A DNA stretch of 64,000 nucleotides from Phyllobacterium myrsinacearum (GCF_014138285.1 NZ_JACGXN010000002.1:62001-126000); one strand, 5' to 3'; counted from the first letter of the stretch, positions 34,736-44,642 are shown. The notes: generated by a model from the letters alone, not told the origin. Made by a program: numbers and translations.

Positions 34736-36145
34736 ATGACCGGTACATCCTTCTTCAGCGACATGGTGCAAACGATCACCGAGCGCGGCCGCAAGCTGCT
34801 TTCGTTTTCGCCGCGCGCAGAACGGTTGCCATCCGGTCTCACGGGTCTTGAACGGCTGTGCGAAATGCTGCTCACAAGCCGAGGCGAGGCATCCGGCATG
34901 GCTTTGGCCGCAGAAATCCTGCAGCAATGGTCGCGGTTGAACGACGAGCAGCAGCGCGATTTCATGCTGCTCCTTTCCGGTAAATTCGGACCGGACGCCG
35001 ACAAACTCGACAAGGCGATCGATACCTATCGCACGGAGCGCAGCGCCAGGGCCGTGCTGGAATTGCACGAGGCCGCTGAGCCGCGCAGGCAGGAGCTTAT
35101 TCGCCGCCTGAACCTTGCGCCCAATGGCATATCAACACTCGTCCGCATGCGCGAACGGCTGTTGGAACTCAAGGCCGAGACACCTGACCTTGAAGCCGTC
35201 GACGCCGATTTTGCGCATCTCTTTGCGTCATGGTTCAATCGCGGTTTTCTCATCCTGCGGCCGATTGACTGGTCGACGCCTGCGCAAATCCTTGAAAAGA
35301 TCATCCAGTACGAAGCCGTGCACGAAATCCATGATTGGGATGAGCTGCGCCGCCGGCTGGCACCCGTCGACAGGCGCTGCTTCGCCTTCTTTCATCCCCA
35401 GCTTCCCGATGATCCGCTGATCTTCGTCGAAGTCGCGCTGACGAAAACCATACCCGAGACCATTTCGGATGTGCTGGGGGAAAAACGCGCGCCCATTCAG
35501 GCACAGGATGCGCGCACCGCAGTATTCTATTCCATTTCAAACTGTCAGGTTGGACTGCGCGGCATTTCCTTCGGTAATTTCCTGATCAAACAGGTTGTCG
35601 AGGATCTTCGCCGCGATCTGCCGAAACTCGATACATTTGTCACGCTCTCTCCGGTGCCAGCGTTTGCCAGCTGGCTCGCGCGTGAACGGCACAATGAAAA
35701 ATCCGATGTCCTAAGCATTGAAGATAAAACCGCCCTCGCCGCTCTTGATGATGAGAATTGGACCGACGACGCCACAAAGCTCGCCGCTGTAAGGGCCGCA
35801 ATGCTGCCCGCCGCCGCCTCATATTTTCTGCAGGCGCGCACGCCGGACGGACGCGCACTTGATCCGGTTGCCCGCTTTCATCTCGGCAACGGTGCCCGGC
35901 TTGAGCGGCTGGACTTTCTTGCCGATCGTTCCGCGCGCGCCATGCGGCAGGCATACGGGCTGATGGTCAATTATCTCTACAAACTGGACGATATTGAAAC
36001 CAACCACGAAGCATTCGCCCAGCGCGGCGAGATCGTAGCCGCACCGGCAATCCGTAAACTTTTGCGCAGCGACAAGCCAGGCCGCGCAGTCCAGGCCAAA
36101 GTGCCCGAGACGAAGAAAGCAAGCAGCAAGGAATTGAGTTCATGA
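34736..36145 (+). CDS. matA: Malonyl-CoA decarboxylase MatA
   Basis: The 469-residue product starts MTGTSFFSDMVQTITERG, with TGGAG upstream; longer in-frame readings to 34253 cross the matR gene and are rejected. The helical N-terminal domain is followed by the acetyltransferase-like catalytic domain: DRRCFAFFHPQLPDDPLIFV, VEVALT, FYSISNCQVGLRGISFGNFL (conserved Ser/Asn), FVTLSPVPAFASWL and, near the end, ARFHLGNGARLERL with the catalytic His. It converts malonyl-CoA to acetyl-CoA and CO2. The stop overlaps the matB start (ATGA). Confidence 0.92.
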   Translation: MTGTSFFSDMVQTITERGRKLLSFSPRAERLPSGLTGLERLCEMLLTSRGEASGMALAAEILQQWSRLNDEQQRDFMLLLSGKFGPDADKLDKAIDTYRTERSARAVLELHEAAEPRRQELIRRLNLAPNGISTLVRMRERLLELKAETPDLEAVDADFAHLFASWFNRGFLILRPIDWSTPAQILEKIIQYEAVHEIHDWDELRRRLAPVDRRCFAFFHPQLPDDPLIFVEVALTKTIPETISDVLGEKRAPIQAQDARTAVFYSISNCQVGLRGISFGNFLIKQVVEDLRRDLPKLDTFVTLSPVPAFASWLARERHNEKSDVLSIEDKTALAALDDENWTDDATKLAAVRAAMLPAAASYFLQARTPDGRALDPVARFHLGNGARLERLDFLADRSARAMRQAYGLMVNYLYKLDDIETNHEAFAQRGEIVAAPAIRKLLRSDKPGRAVQAKVPETKKASSKELSS

Positions 36146-37668
36146 GCAACCACCTGTTTGACGCCATCCGGCAATCCATCCCGGCAGAGGAAGCCGTGTT
36201 CATCGAGACGGGTGACGGCGGAAAATGGACTTACGGTGCCATGCTGCAATGGTCCGGCCGTATTGCCGGAGCCATTGATACGCTGGGCATCCGCCCCGGC
36301 GACCGGGTGGCCGTACAGGTCGAGAAAAGTCCGGAAGCGCTCATGCTTTATCTTGCCTGCATCCGCTGCGGGGCCGTCTATCTGCCACTCAACACAGCCT
36401 ATACCCTCGCCGAGCTCGACTACTTCATCAGTGATGCCGAACCCCGCCTCGTCGTGGTGACCCCGAAGGCCAGGGAAGGCATCACAACCATCGCATCGAG
36501 ATACGGCGCACTGGTCGAAACGCTCGATGACAAGGGTGGCGGCTCACTCCTCGAACTGGCGAAGGAGGAATCACCCGATTTTGTCGATGCAACGCGCACC
36601 GGGGATGATCTCGCTGCCATTCTCTATACGTCAGGCACCACCGGCCGCTCCAAAGGCGCAATGCTGACCCATGACAATCTTCTGTCAAATGCCCTAACGC
36701 TGCGCAAGCAATGGGAGTTTACCGCCAACGACCGGCTGATCCATGCACTGCCGATCTTTCACACCCACGGGCTTTTCGTGGCGACCAACGTCATTCTGAC
36801 TTCGGGTGCCTCGATGTTTCTCCTGCCGAAGTTTGATCCGGCGGAGATACTGTCGCTGATGCCGCGCGCCACGACCATGATGGGCGTGCCGACATTTTAT
36901 ATCAGGCTGGCGCAGAATGACGGGCTGACCCGTGACTCCGTAAAAGGCATGCGGCTGTTTATATCGGGGTCCGCCCCCCTTCTGGCCGACACCCACCGGA
37001 CATTTCAGGAGCGCACGGGACACGCCATTCTCGAGCGCTACGGTATGACGGAAACCAATATGAACACCTCCAATCCATATGTGGGGGATCGGATTGCCGG
37101 AACAGTCGGGTTTCCGCTTCCGGGTATTACCGTGCGTGTCACCCACCCGGAAACAGGGGCGATCCTGCCTTCCGACGAAACAGGCATGATCGAGGTCAAG
37201 GGGCCAAACGTCTTCAAGGGTTATTGGCGCATGCCCGAGAAGACCCGGATGGAGTTTCGCGAAGATGGCTTCTTCATCACCGGCGACCTCGGCAAGATCG
37301 ATCCGCGCGGCTATGTGCATATTGTCGGCCGCGGCAAGGATCTGGTGATATCAGGCGGTTACAACATCTATCCCAAGGAAGTCGAAACGGAGATCGACCA
37401 GTTGCCCGGCATCGTCGAAAGCGCCGTCATCGGTGTTGCCCATCCGGATTTTGGCGAGGGTGTAACCGCGATCGTGGTCAGGCAGCCCGGCTCCGATGTC
37501 AGCGAGCAAAGCATCGTTGACGCGCTTCAGGACAGGCTTGCGCGCTACAAGCAACCCAAAAAGATCATCTTTGTCGACGACCTGCCCCGCAACACCATGG
37601 GCAAGGTGCAAAAGAACGTCCTGCGCGAGCGATATGGCAATCTCTATGCCAGCCGGGCAAGCGCCTGA
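36142..37668 (+). CDS. matB: Malonyl-CoA synthetase MatB
   Basis: This 508-residue ANL-superfamily ligase has the AMP-binding P-loop ILYTSGTTGRSKGAML, the A5 motif ERYGMTETNMN, TGDLGKIDPRGYVHIVGRGK, the hinge, and the catalytic Lys in NTMGKVQKN. It activates malonate to malonyl-AMP and then malonyl-CoA. MatA then decarboxylates the product, so the pair turns malonate into acetyl-CoA. It is translationally coupled to matA. Confidence 0.92.
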   Translation: MSNHLFDAIRQSIPAEEAVFIETGDGGKWTYGAMLQWSGRIAGAIDTLGIRPGDRVAVQVEKSPEALMLYLACIRCGAVYLPLNTAYTLAELDYFISDAEPRLVVVTPKAREGITTIASRYGALVETLDDKGGGSLLELAKEESPDFVDATRTGDDLAAILYTSGTTGRSKGAMLTHDNLLSNALTLRKQWEFTANDRLIHALPIFHTHGLFVATNVILTSGASMFLLPKFDPAEILSLMPRATTMMGVPTFYIRLAQNDGLTRDSVKGMRLFISGSAPLLADTHRTFQERTGHAILERYGMTETNMNTSNPYVGDRIAGTVGFPLPGITVRVTHPETGAILPSDETGMIEVKGPNVFKGYWRMPEKTRMEFREDGFFITGDLGKIDPRGYVHIVGRGKDLVISGGYNIYPKEVETEIDQLPGIVESAVIGVAHPDFGEGVTAIVVRQPGSDVSEQSIVDALQDRLARYKQPKKIIFVDDLPRNTMGKVQKNVLRERYGNLYASRASA

Positions 37669-37793
37669 CGCGGGCATGAAGCCATCGCCGCGAAGGTGAC
37701 GGATATAACAGAGGCGTAGGGGGGGGAGCTTACGCCAGATCAACGACTGAAAAGGCGGCCGTCCATGACGCGCCGCAGAGGGAGGATTTTACC

Positions 37794-39146
37794 GTGAGTA
37801 TTGAGATTTTATCCATTCTTGTTCTGATTGCCATGTTCGTTGTCGCAACGATCCTGCCGATCAACATGGGGGCGCTGGCGTTTGCTGCGGCCTTTGTTGT
37901 CGGCTCCCTGATCATGAAGATGACGCCAAACGACATTTTTGCCGGGTTTCCAAGTGATCTTTTCCTGACATTGGTGGGCATTACCTACCTCTTCGCCATT
38001 GCCCAGAACAACGGGACCATCGACTGGCTCGTGGAAAAGGCGGTCCGGCTTGTGCGCGGACATATGGCGCTGATCCCCTGGGTAATGTTCCTCGTCGCCG
38101 CCATCATCACCGGCTTCGGTGCCCTTGGTCCGGCAGCCGTTGCCATTCTTGCGCCGGTTGCACTGCGCTTTGCCACGCAGTACCGCATCAGCCCTGTCAT
38201 GATGGGACTGATGGTTATCCACGGCGCACAGGGCGGTGGCTTCTCGCCGATCAGTGTCTATGGCGGCATCACCAACCAGATTGTTGAAAAAGCCGGGCTG
38301 CCCTACGGCCCGACATCCCTGTTCCTGTCGAGCCTTTTCTTCAACCTCGCGATTGCTATCGTGGTGTTCTTTGTCTTCGGTGGCTGGAAAAGCCTTCGCG
38401 ATCATGCCGCGGCATCCGGGCCGGATCCGGATACCCACGTTGCGGGTGCATCGCGTTCCATCGTCGGCCATGGCGGCACTCCCGCTTCACCCGCTTACCA
38501 TCGCAGCGCGGTATCGCCATCCGGTGCGGCAATGCCATCCGATGAGGGTCTGACCAGCGAACGCCTGATGACACTCGTCGGGCTGACGGCCCTTGCCGTC
38601 GGCGCGCTTGTCTTCAAGTTCAATGTGGGGCTTGTCGCGATTACAGTTGCCGTCCTGCTCGCATTGCTTTCCCCGAAAACGCAGAAAGCGGCGATTGACA
38701 AGGTCAGCTGGTCTACCGTGCTCCTGATTGCAGGTATCATCACCTATGTCGGCGTGATGCAGAAAGCCGGAACCGTCGACTACGTGGCTTCAGGCATTTC
38801 CAGCCTTGGTATGCCGCTTCTGGCCGCCTTGCTGCTGTGCTTCACCGGGGCGATCGTGTCGGCCTTTGCGTCCTCGACAGCGCTGTTGGGAGCGATCATA
38901 CCGCTGGCCGTGCCGTTTCTGATGCAGGGACATATCAGCGCCATCGGCGTTGTCGCAGCGATCGCGATTTCCACGACCATTGTCGACACCAGCCCCTTCT
39001 CAACCAATGGGGCACTTGTCGTCGCCAATGCGCCGGAAGCCGACCGGGAAAGCGTTTTGCGCAATCTGCTGATCTACAGTGCGCTGATCGCGATCATCGG
39101 ACCCATCATCGCCTGGCTGGTTCTGGTCGTTCCGGGGATTGTCTGA
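37794..39146 (+). CDS. matC: Malonate carrier MatC
   Basis: This 450-residue protein has about 11-12 helices. Its N-terminal half matches the MatC_N dicarboxylate carrier family (ILPINMGALAFAAAFVVG, LVGITYLFAIAQNNGTIDW, VIHGAQGGGFSPISVYGG). GTG at 37794 has GGGAGG (37780-37785) upstream. A His/Pro/Ser-rich cytoplasmic loop lies near residues 205-240. It imports malonate for MatB and completes the locus. A strong terminator follows. Confidence 0.88.
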   Translation: MSIEILSILVLIAMFVVATILPINMGALAFAAAFVVGSLIMKMTPNDIFAGFPSDLFLTLVGITYLFAIAQNNGTIDWLVEKAVRLVRGHMALIPWVMFLVAAIITGFGALGPAAVAILAPVALRFATQYRISPVMMGLMVIHGAQGGGFSPISVYGGITNQIVEKAGLPYGPTSLFLSSLFFNLAIAIVVFFVFGGWKSLRDHAAASGPDPDTHVAGASRSIVGHGGTPASPAYHRSAVSPSGAAMPSDEGLTSERLMTLVGLTALAVGALVFKFNVGLVAITVAVLLALLSPKTQKAAIDKVSWSTVLLIAGIITYVGVMQKAGTVDYVASGISSLGMPLLAALLLCFTGAIVSAFASSTALLGAIIPLAVPFLMQGHISAIGVVAAIAISTTIVDTSPFSTNGALVVANAPEADRESVLRNLLIYSALIAIIGPIIAWLVLVVPGIV

Positions 39147-39154
39147 GAAACAGG

Positions 39155-39186
39155 AACAGCGCGCTGGAGACAACCGGCGCGCTGTT
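39155..39186. terminator. Bidirectional terminator after matC
   Basis: AACAGCGCGCTGG (39155-39167), 6-nt loop, CCGGCGCGCTGTT (39174-39186): 13 pairs with one wobble, between convergent matC and the HAD gene. Confidence 0.8.
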
Positions 39187-39191
39187 TGTAC

Positions 39192-39893
39192 TTATGTCCG
39201 TACAATCGATATTGTGCCGTCCGTCCCGATATCGGCGGCAATTTCGTCATAGTTGGCAATGGCCGTATGGTGTGTGGCAACCGTATGCATCTGCGTTGCC
39301 GTGATAACCAGCACTTCGGCGCCTGCAGCCTCTCCAGCCTGAATTCCCGCTGGGGCGTCCTCGAACACCAGACAATCCGCAATATCGACGCCGAGTTTGC
39401 GGGCGCCAAGCAGGTAACATTCAGGATCCGGTTTGCCGATGGAGACATCCTCGGCCGTCACCATGATCCGTGGAAGCGGAATTCCCGCAGCCTCCAGACG
39501 CCGCTTCGCCAGGACAATCGGGGCGGAGGTCACAATTGCCCAGCTTTCTGCAGGCAGCGACTTCAGGAAAGCGACAGCGCCTGGAATAGCAACGATGCCT
39601 TCCACATCATCGATTTCCGCCTGTTCAATCATGGCTGATTCCGCCTCGGGGTCGACGCCGGGCAAACCAAGACGGCGGATTGTGTCGACGCCCCGTACGC
39701 CATGCATCGTTGGCAGGAAGGCTTCGACATCAAGACCCTTGCTGCGCGCCCAGTCGCCCCACACCCGTTCCGCCGCAGCGAGAGAGTTGAGGAGCGTACC
39801 GTCCATATCGAAAAGCAGGGCAGAAAATGGCTTGCTGAAAACCGGGGAAGTCACTGGAGACAATTTGCATTTCCTTTTGATTGGCAAAACCAT
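39192..39893 (-). CDS. HAD-superfamily phosphatase (beta-phosphoglucomutase-like subfamily)
   Basis: In this 233-residue protein (ATG 39891-39893; a later start near FSALLFDMDGT is possible), motif I is LLFDMDGTLLNS, motif II WAIVTSAP, motif III IGKPDPECYLLGARKLG and motif IV VFEDAPAGIQAGEAAG. An alpha-helical cap lies between motifs I and II. It resembles the DOG1/GPP sugar- or glycerol-phosphate phosphatases; the substrate is unknown. It ends just after the matC terminator and is divergent from the VOC gene. Confidence 0.85.
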   Translation of the reverse strand: MVLPIKRKCKLSPVTSPVFSKPFSALLFDMDGTLLNSLAAAERVWGDWARSKGLDVEAFLPTMHGVRGVDTIRRLGLPGVDPEAESAMIEQAEIDDVEGIVAIPGAVAFLKSLPAESWAIVTSAPIVLAKRRLEAAGIPLPRIMVTAEDVSIGKPDPECYLLGARKLGVDIADCLVFEDAPAGIQAGEAAGAEVLVITATQMHTVATHHTAIANYDEIAADIGTDGTISIVRT

Positions 39894-40009
39894 CGATACA
39901 CAATTGCCGCGCTTGCCCGCAACGCCTGTAATGCTAATTTTCCGATACGAATCTGCATGCTCTGTCCGGTGCCGGTTTCCGGTGCGCCGCACGGTTGAAG
40001 GAGAAATTC

Positions 40010-40414
40010 ATGTTTTCGCATTTCCATGTCGGCACGAATGATTTCGAGCGCGCCTTTAATTTCTATGCGCCGATCATGGAAGCATTAGGCAATCCCATAC
40101 GCTTTTGCGACCATGCGAAACCTTGGGCAGGCTGGCAGCCCCTGGGTGGCGGCCATCCGCTCTTCCTGCTTGGAAAACCGTTTGACGGCGAAGTTGCCCT
40201 GCCCGGCAACGGACAGATGATCGCGTTTCTGGCCCCCGATCGCGTTACGATCGACAGGATTCATGCGCTGGCCCTGGCAGGTGGCGGCCGCTGCGAAGGA
40301 CGGCCCGGCCTGCGCCCGCACTATCACCCCAACTATTACGGCGCTTACTTCCGCGACCCTGATGGCAACAAGATCTGCGTCTGCCACCACGATCCGGTCG
40401 TTTCACCTGCGTAG
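40010..40414 (+). CDS. VOC-family (glyoxalase-like) protein
   Basis: The 134-residue product begins MFSHFHVGTNDFERAFNFYA, with AAGGAG upstream of ATG 40010. Two beta-alpha-beta-beta-beta modules are visible, ending YYGAYFRDPDGNKICVCHHD. Metal-ligand positions His7 and the usual terminal Glu are changed (KICVC in place of xIEx), so catalysis is uncertain. It belongs to the small stand-alone VOC proteins of proteobacteria, most without known substrate. The stop lies within a tandem 13-bp repeat. Confidence 0.8.
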   Translation: MFSHFHVGTNDFERAFNFYAPIMEALGNPIRFCDHAKPWAGWQPLGGGHPLFLLGKPFDGEVALPGNGQMIAFLAPDRVTIDRIHALALAGGGRCEGRPGLRPHYHPNYYGAYFRDPDGNKICVCHHDPVVSPA

Positions 40415-40437
40415 CGACCTGTTTTAGCGACCTGTTT
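40412..40437. repeat. Tandem 13-bp duplication
   Basis: TAGCGACCTGTTT occurs twice in direct succession (40412-40424 and 40425-40437). The first copy provides the TAG stop of the VOC gene and the second reaches the stop of the convergent hydrolase. Confidence 0.85.
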
Positions 40438-41138
40438 TAATGCCATCCGCTGTCGAGCTGCTCGCGCGTTTCCGCCACGGCCACGTCCCACAGAGCCAGC
40501 GAATCCGCGTCGGGCCGCTGAAAAAGCCCGTAATAATTGCCTTCCGCCAGCATTTCGCGCTTGCGACGGGCATCGACGCGGGCAAGCCGGCCATAGTCAA
40601 TCTCTTCTTTGGCTTCCTGCGGCACGGGTGCGCCCGCAAGCCGCGTCCAGGGGAAATTCTCCATCCACGACGCATGGGAGGCTGCCGGATCGATGGTCAT
40701 GACCTTTGCCCAAGTTTTCGGTGCACGCCACCAGTCATGCAGTTTGACGGAGGAATCCGGGTGGCTGTTCAACCATTCGCTGATAACAGTTCCAGCTGGT
40801 GTATTACCACCATGGCCGTTGACGACAAGAATACGCCGGAAGCCGCAGCGATGCATGCTGTCGAGCAGATCGCGGATCACAAATGCATAGGTAGACAGAG
40901 TAAATGTCAGCGTGCCGGGGAAATCCATGAACGAGGAAGCAAGCCCGTAGGGCAAGGCGGGAAACACCGGCACGCCGGACGGTTCAGCCGCGTCAACCGC
41001 GATTTTTTCTGCCAGAATCATGTCCGTGGCAAGGCTGAGATAAGCGTGTTGCTCGACGCTCCCGATGGGTAGAATGCAGCGATCATCCCTCGCGACCCGT
41101 TCTTCCACCTGCATCCAGTTCATATCTGCGATTTTCAT
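40437..41138 (-). CDS. Creatininase-family amidohydrolase
   Basis: This 233-residue protein (ATG 41136-41138) carries the family metal motifs: LPIGSVEQHAYLSLATD (Glu, His and Asp ligands), LVVNGHGGNT, and a C-terminal region with PDADSLALWDVAVAETREQL. Members hydrolyse creatinine or related cyclic amides, or act in mycofactocin and riboflavin-type maturation. No creatine pathway gene is near, so the substrate is open. It is divergent from the MscS channel at 41347. Confidence 0.82.
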   Translation of the reverse strand: MKIADMNWMQVEERVARDDRCILPIGSVEQHAYLSLATDMILAEKIAVDAAEPSGVPVFPALPYGLASSFMDFPGTLTFTLSTYAFVIRDLLDSMHRCGFRRILVVNGHGGNTPAGTVISEWLNSHPDSSVKLHDWWRAPKTWAKVMTIDPAASHASWMENFPWTRLAGAPVPQEAKEEIDYGRLARVDARRKREMLAEGNYYGLFQRPDADSLALWDVAVAETREQLDSGWH

Positions 41139-41346
41139 TTTTGCTGACCTTTTTCGACGCGTCCGCATACTGCTGTTTGACAGTGGTGAAGGAGGCCCTT
41201 CTCCATCTAACTGTCAAGCCGGATGGCCAAAAAAGCCTTCGCTGACTGATCTGTTTTTACAATCAAGTTTGTGCCACAAGTTGTGACGGCAAACATATTC
41301 TTTCATCTGTGGCGACGCCGCAGCTTCATACGTTCGGGGACGGGAA

Positions 41347-42579
41347 ATGGAGAAAGAAGAGGCTGATGCAATTGCGGCCCTCGCGAACGGTGCGTTTGAC
41401 GTAATTTTGCAGACACCGCTCGTTGGCTTCCTTTCCATTGGCGCCCTTGTCCTCTCATTCGTGATTGCCCTGTTCATCACGCGGCGCCTGAAGCGCGTGC
41501 GGCCGATCACGTCGCGTATCCGGATCGTGATCGACTATCTGTCGACGCTCGTTCTTGCCATTCTCATCATGTTCGCATTCATGCGGACCTTCAGCGGCAC
41601 ACTTGCCAATCCGCTGGTCTTTGTCCTTGGCGGACTGCTTCTGTCGTTCCTCGTTGTCCGGCTCATAGGCATGATCGTGGAACTCATCTTCAAACCGCAT
41701 GACCCGCTGCGATCTATTTTGCGCGTATCCTCCGTACTGTTCTGGCTCACCCTGCTCATTTATCTCTTCGGCCAGTGGAACCCGACGGTCAAAGGCTTTT
41801 TTGATGCTGAATACGCGATAGGTGACGCCAAGATCAGCGCGTTTGCCATACTCACCATCCTGTTCTTCGCCGCCATCATCATTATCGTCACCATCTGGGT
41901 TTCCGAAGCATCACAGCGCTATCTGCACAAAAGGAGCGGTCTGCAACCCAACCTTGCCCTTGCACTGGAACGCATTGTTTCGGTCACCATATGGGTCATT
42001 GCGGCGCTGATGATTGTTTCGATGGCGGGGATCAATCTTACTGCCCTCGCCGCGTTCGGTGGTGCGCTGGGCATCGGGCTTGGCCTTGGTTTCCAGAAGC
42101 TCGCCGCCAGCTATATCAGCGGGCTTATCCTGCTGTTTGAACGGTCCGTTCGGGTCGGCGACAATCTGGTCAGCGACCGTATCACAGGCAAGGTCACAGA
42201 GATGACCATCCGTTATACGACAATTCATACCACCGACGGTCTTGATGTCCTGATATCCAACGATACGCTGATCAACAGCACGATCTTCAATGAAACGCTC
42301 TCGGACAACAACGTAAGGCTGGAGTTTCCCGTCACGGTGGCGTCCACCACTGATCTTTATGCCGCGCGGAGCATTTTTCTCGCCGCCGTGGAAAAGCAGC
42401 CGCGCGTCATGAAGGATCCACCGCCGCAAATCTATACCGCCAGCATCGAAAACAAGAACATCAAGCTTCTGGCGCGGTTCTGGATCAATGATCCAAGCAA
42501 TGGCCGTATCGGTATCATTTCGGATATCAATGAGACAGTTCTTGATGAATACAAGAAAAAGGGCATTGATCTGGCCTGA
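41347..42579 (+). CDS. Large MscS-family mechanosensitive channel
   Basis: The 410-residue channel has about five helices, then the pore helix LTALAAFGGALGIGLGLGFQ and KLAASYISGLILLFERSVRV, then the beta domain VGDNLVSDRITGKVTEMTIR and an alpha/beta C-terminal vestibule. It is larger than the MscS at 8317 by two extra N-terminal helices (YnaI/MscK-like arrangement). It protects against hypo-osmotic shock. It lies 41 bp before an MFS gene, perhaps co-transcribed. Confidence 0.87.
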   Translation: MEKEEADAIAALANGAFDVILQTPLVGFLSIGALVLSFVIALFITRRLKRVRPITSRIRIVIDYLSTLVLAILIMFAFMRTFSGTLANPLVFVLGGLLLSFLVVRLIGMIVELIFKPHDPLRSILRVSSVLFWLTLLIYLFGQWNPTVKGFFDAEYAIGDAKISAFAILTILFFAAIIIIVTIWVSEASQRYLHKRSGLQPNLALALERIVSVTIWVIAALMIVSMAGINLTALAAFGGALGIGLGLGFQKLAASYISGLILLFERSVRVGDNLVSDRITGKVTEMTIRYTTIHTTDGLDVLISNDTLINSTIFNETLSDNNVRLEFPVTVASTTDLYAARSIFLAAVEKQPRVMKDPPPQIYTASIENKNIKLLARFWINDPSNGRIGIISDINETVLDEYKKKGIDLA

Positions 42580-42620
42580 CGAAGAAGCAGCAGATCACGA
42601 CATTGGGCTGGGAGGCAGAT

Positions 42621-43913
42621 ATGTCATTGAACGAAACGGTGGATCCGTACCGCAAGATAAGCCTGCGCATCATCCCCTTCATGATGCTGCTCTATCTCGT
42701 AGCATTTCTTGACCGGGTGAACATCAGTTTCGCTGCTCTCACCATGAATGACGATGTCGGTCTTACACCTTACGTCTATGGATGGGGTGCGGGCATATTC
42801 TTCCTCGGCTATTTCCTGTTCGAAGTGCCCAGCAACGTCATCCTTGAAAAAGTCGGCGCAAGACTCTGGATTGCCCGCATCATGATCACATGGGGGCTGG
42901 TGTCCGCCGCCATGGCCTTTGTGAAGGGACCGTGGAGCTTCTTTATCCTGCGCTTCCTGCTTGGCGTCGCTGAAGCCGGATTTCTTCCCGGAATGATCCT
43001 TTACCTAACTTACTGGTTTCCTGCCGCGCAACGGGCAAAATTTATCGGCCTCTTCATGGCCGCCGTTCCCCTGGCAAGTGCCGTCGGCGCACCCATTTCC
43101 GGTCTCATCGTCGGCATCGACAATGTCTGGGGGCTGAAAGGCTGGCAGTGGCTTTTTATCCTCGAAGGTCTTCCGTCTTGTCTGCTTGGACTAGCCGTCC
43201 TGCGCCTGCTGCCCAATGGCCCGGCGCAGGCACCATGGCTGACACTTACCGAGCGCCGTATCGTCCAGGAGAAACTTGAACAGGATCGCCTTGCCCACCC
43301 GGGGCGAACACAGCATCGGTTGTGGCCTGCTTTGGTCGATCGGCGTGTTCTGCTCCTCGGGCTTGTCTATTTCGGCATTGTGATAGGGCTCTATGGCATT
43401 GGTCTCTGGCTGCCGCAGATGATAAAGGCCATGGGCTTTTCCAACACCGAGGTCGGCTTCATCACCGCCCTTCCCTATATTGTCAGTGCCGTAGCCATGC
43501 TGCTCTGGGGCAGGCACAGCGACAAAACCGGCGAGCGGGTCTGGCATGTTGCCATTGCGGCGGCGATCAGCGCCATCGGTTTCATCGGCAGTGTCTATCT
43601 TCAGTCAAACCTGCTCGCGCTGCTTTGCCTCGGCGTGGCATCCATCGGCATCTATGCGAGCCTTGGGCCTTTTTGGGCCATGCCGTCTGTCTTCCTGCAG
43701 GGAACGGCAGCGGCTGGCGGTATCGCGCTGATCAATTCGGTCGGCAACCTCGGAGGGTTTGCCGGGCCCTATCTCGTCGGCTGGATCAAACAGAGTACCG
43801 GCAGTTTTCAGATCGGCATGGGCGTTCTCGCCTGCTGCCTCGCGGCGGCGGCGCTTCTCGTTCTGCTTCTCGGGCGCGAACTGAGATCAAGCAGGCATGA
43901 CGCGATAAACTGA
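42621..43913 (+). CDS. MFS transporter, anion:cation symporter (ACS) family
   Basis: The 430-residue product (ATG 42621, GGGAGG at 42610-42615) has twelve helices. The family features are YRKISLRIIPFMMLLYLVAF with LDRVNISFA, LFEVPSNVILEKVGARLWIA, and GVAEAGFLPGMILYLTYWFP. These are typical of tartrate, phthalate and glucarate importers. The convergent GntR gene 3 bp away and the TRAP genes beyond suggest a locus for uptake of organic acids. Confidence 0.87.
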   Translation: MSLNETVDPYRKISLRIIPFMMLLYLVAFLDRVNISFAALTMNDDVGLTPYVYGWGAGIFFLGYFLFEVPSNVILEKVGARLWIARIMITWGLVSAAMAFVKGPWSFFILRFLLGVAEAGFLPGMILYLTYWFPAAQRAKFIGLFMAAVPLASAVGAPISGLIVGIDNVWGLKGWQWLFILEGLPSCLLGLAVLRLLPNGPAQAPWLTLTERRIVQEKLEQDRLAHPGRTQHRLWPALVDRRVLLLGLVYFGIVIGLYGIGLWLPQMIKAMGFSNTEVGFITALPYIVSAVAMLLWGRHSDKTGERVWHVAIAAAISAIGFIGSVYLQSNLLALLCLGVASIGIYASLGPFWAMPSVFLQGTAAAGGIALINSVGNLGGFAGPYLVGWIKQSTGSFQIGMGVLACCLAAAALLVLLLGRELRSSRHDAIN

Positions 43914-43916
43914 CGG

Positions 43917-44591
43917 CTATTCGAACAGATCCGGATGGTTCTTTTCGATCTCGGGCAATACCCGTAATATTTCGGTGAGGTGGTAGCGCATGGCAGCTTC
44001 CGCCGCATCGGGATTACGCGCATCGATTGCCACGATGATGGCCTGATGCTGGTCAATGAGAAGCTGCATGGCAGCCGTATTCAGCAAGGTCAGCTGACAG
44101 GCCCGGTCCATATGGGCCTTGAGGTTGCCGACGACTGACCACGCCATGGAGCAGCCCGCTCCCTCCGCCAGAGCGATGTGAAATTCTTCGTCAAACTTCT
44201 TGAAAGCGGTATGGTCGGTTCTGGCTGCAGCGCGAGCCTGCGCTTCGAGAGCCTCGTCAATCTTCTCGCGGCTGACCGGATCAAATGCCTCGCAGGCCCG
44301 GCGCACGACAGCGCTTTCGATCACCTCGCGCAGGAAGCGCGCCTCCCGCATCTTCGGAATGGAAATCTTGACGACGATCGTGCCCCGCTGCGGCAGGACC
44401 TCGACAAATTGCTGCTTGCTGAGGGCAATCAGCGCTTCACGCACGGGCTGGCGCGACACCCCGTAGCGCTCGGCGATCTCCTGTTCCGACAAGCGGACGC
44501 CGGGATACAGTTCCAGCGAAACAATCGCTCTGAGCAGCTCTTTTTCAAGCCGGTGCGCCGTCGACCCACCACGGCTGAGATCAATTGTCAA
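43917..44591 (-). CDS. GntR-family regulator (FadR/FCD type)
   Basis: The 224-residue protein has a winged helix (GVRLSEQEIAERYGVSRQPV, then REALIALSKQQFVEVLPQRG) and an FCD domain with ligand-site residues DEEFHIALAEGAG, HMDRACQL and DQHQAIIVAI. The palindrome ATACTAGTAT 51 bp upstream is its likely operator. It is divergent from the TRAP transporter genes, so it probably represses them until the substrate is present; the MFS gene converges with it. Confidence 0.87.
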   Translation of the reverse strand: MTIDLSRGGSTAHRLEKELLRAIVSLELYPGVRLSEQEIAERYGVSRQPVREALIALSKQQFVEVLPQRGTIVVKISIPKMREARFLREVIESAVVRRACEAFDPVSREKIDEALEAQARAAARTDHTAFKKFDEEFHIALAEGAGCSMAWSVVGNLKAHMDRACQLTLLNTAAMQLLIDQHQAIIVAIDARNPDAAEAAMRYHLTEILRVLPEIEKNHPDLFE

Positions 44592-44642
44592 ATTACCTTC
44601 TCCCCGCCCCTTGCATTGCGAAAATTACCATATCATACTACC

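Noticed and set aside
40412..40437. Attachment site of an integrated element
   Set aside because: The copies are directly adjacent, with no integrase or tRNA gene near.
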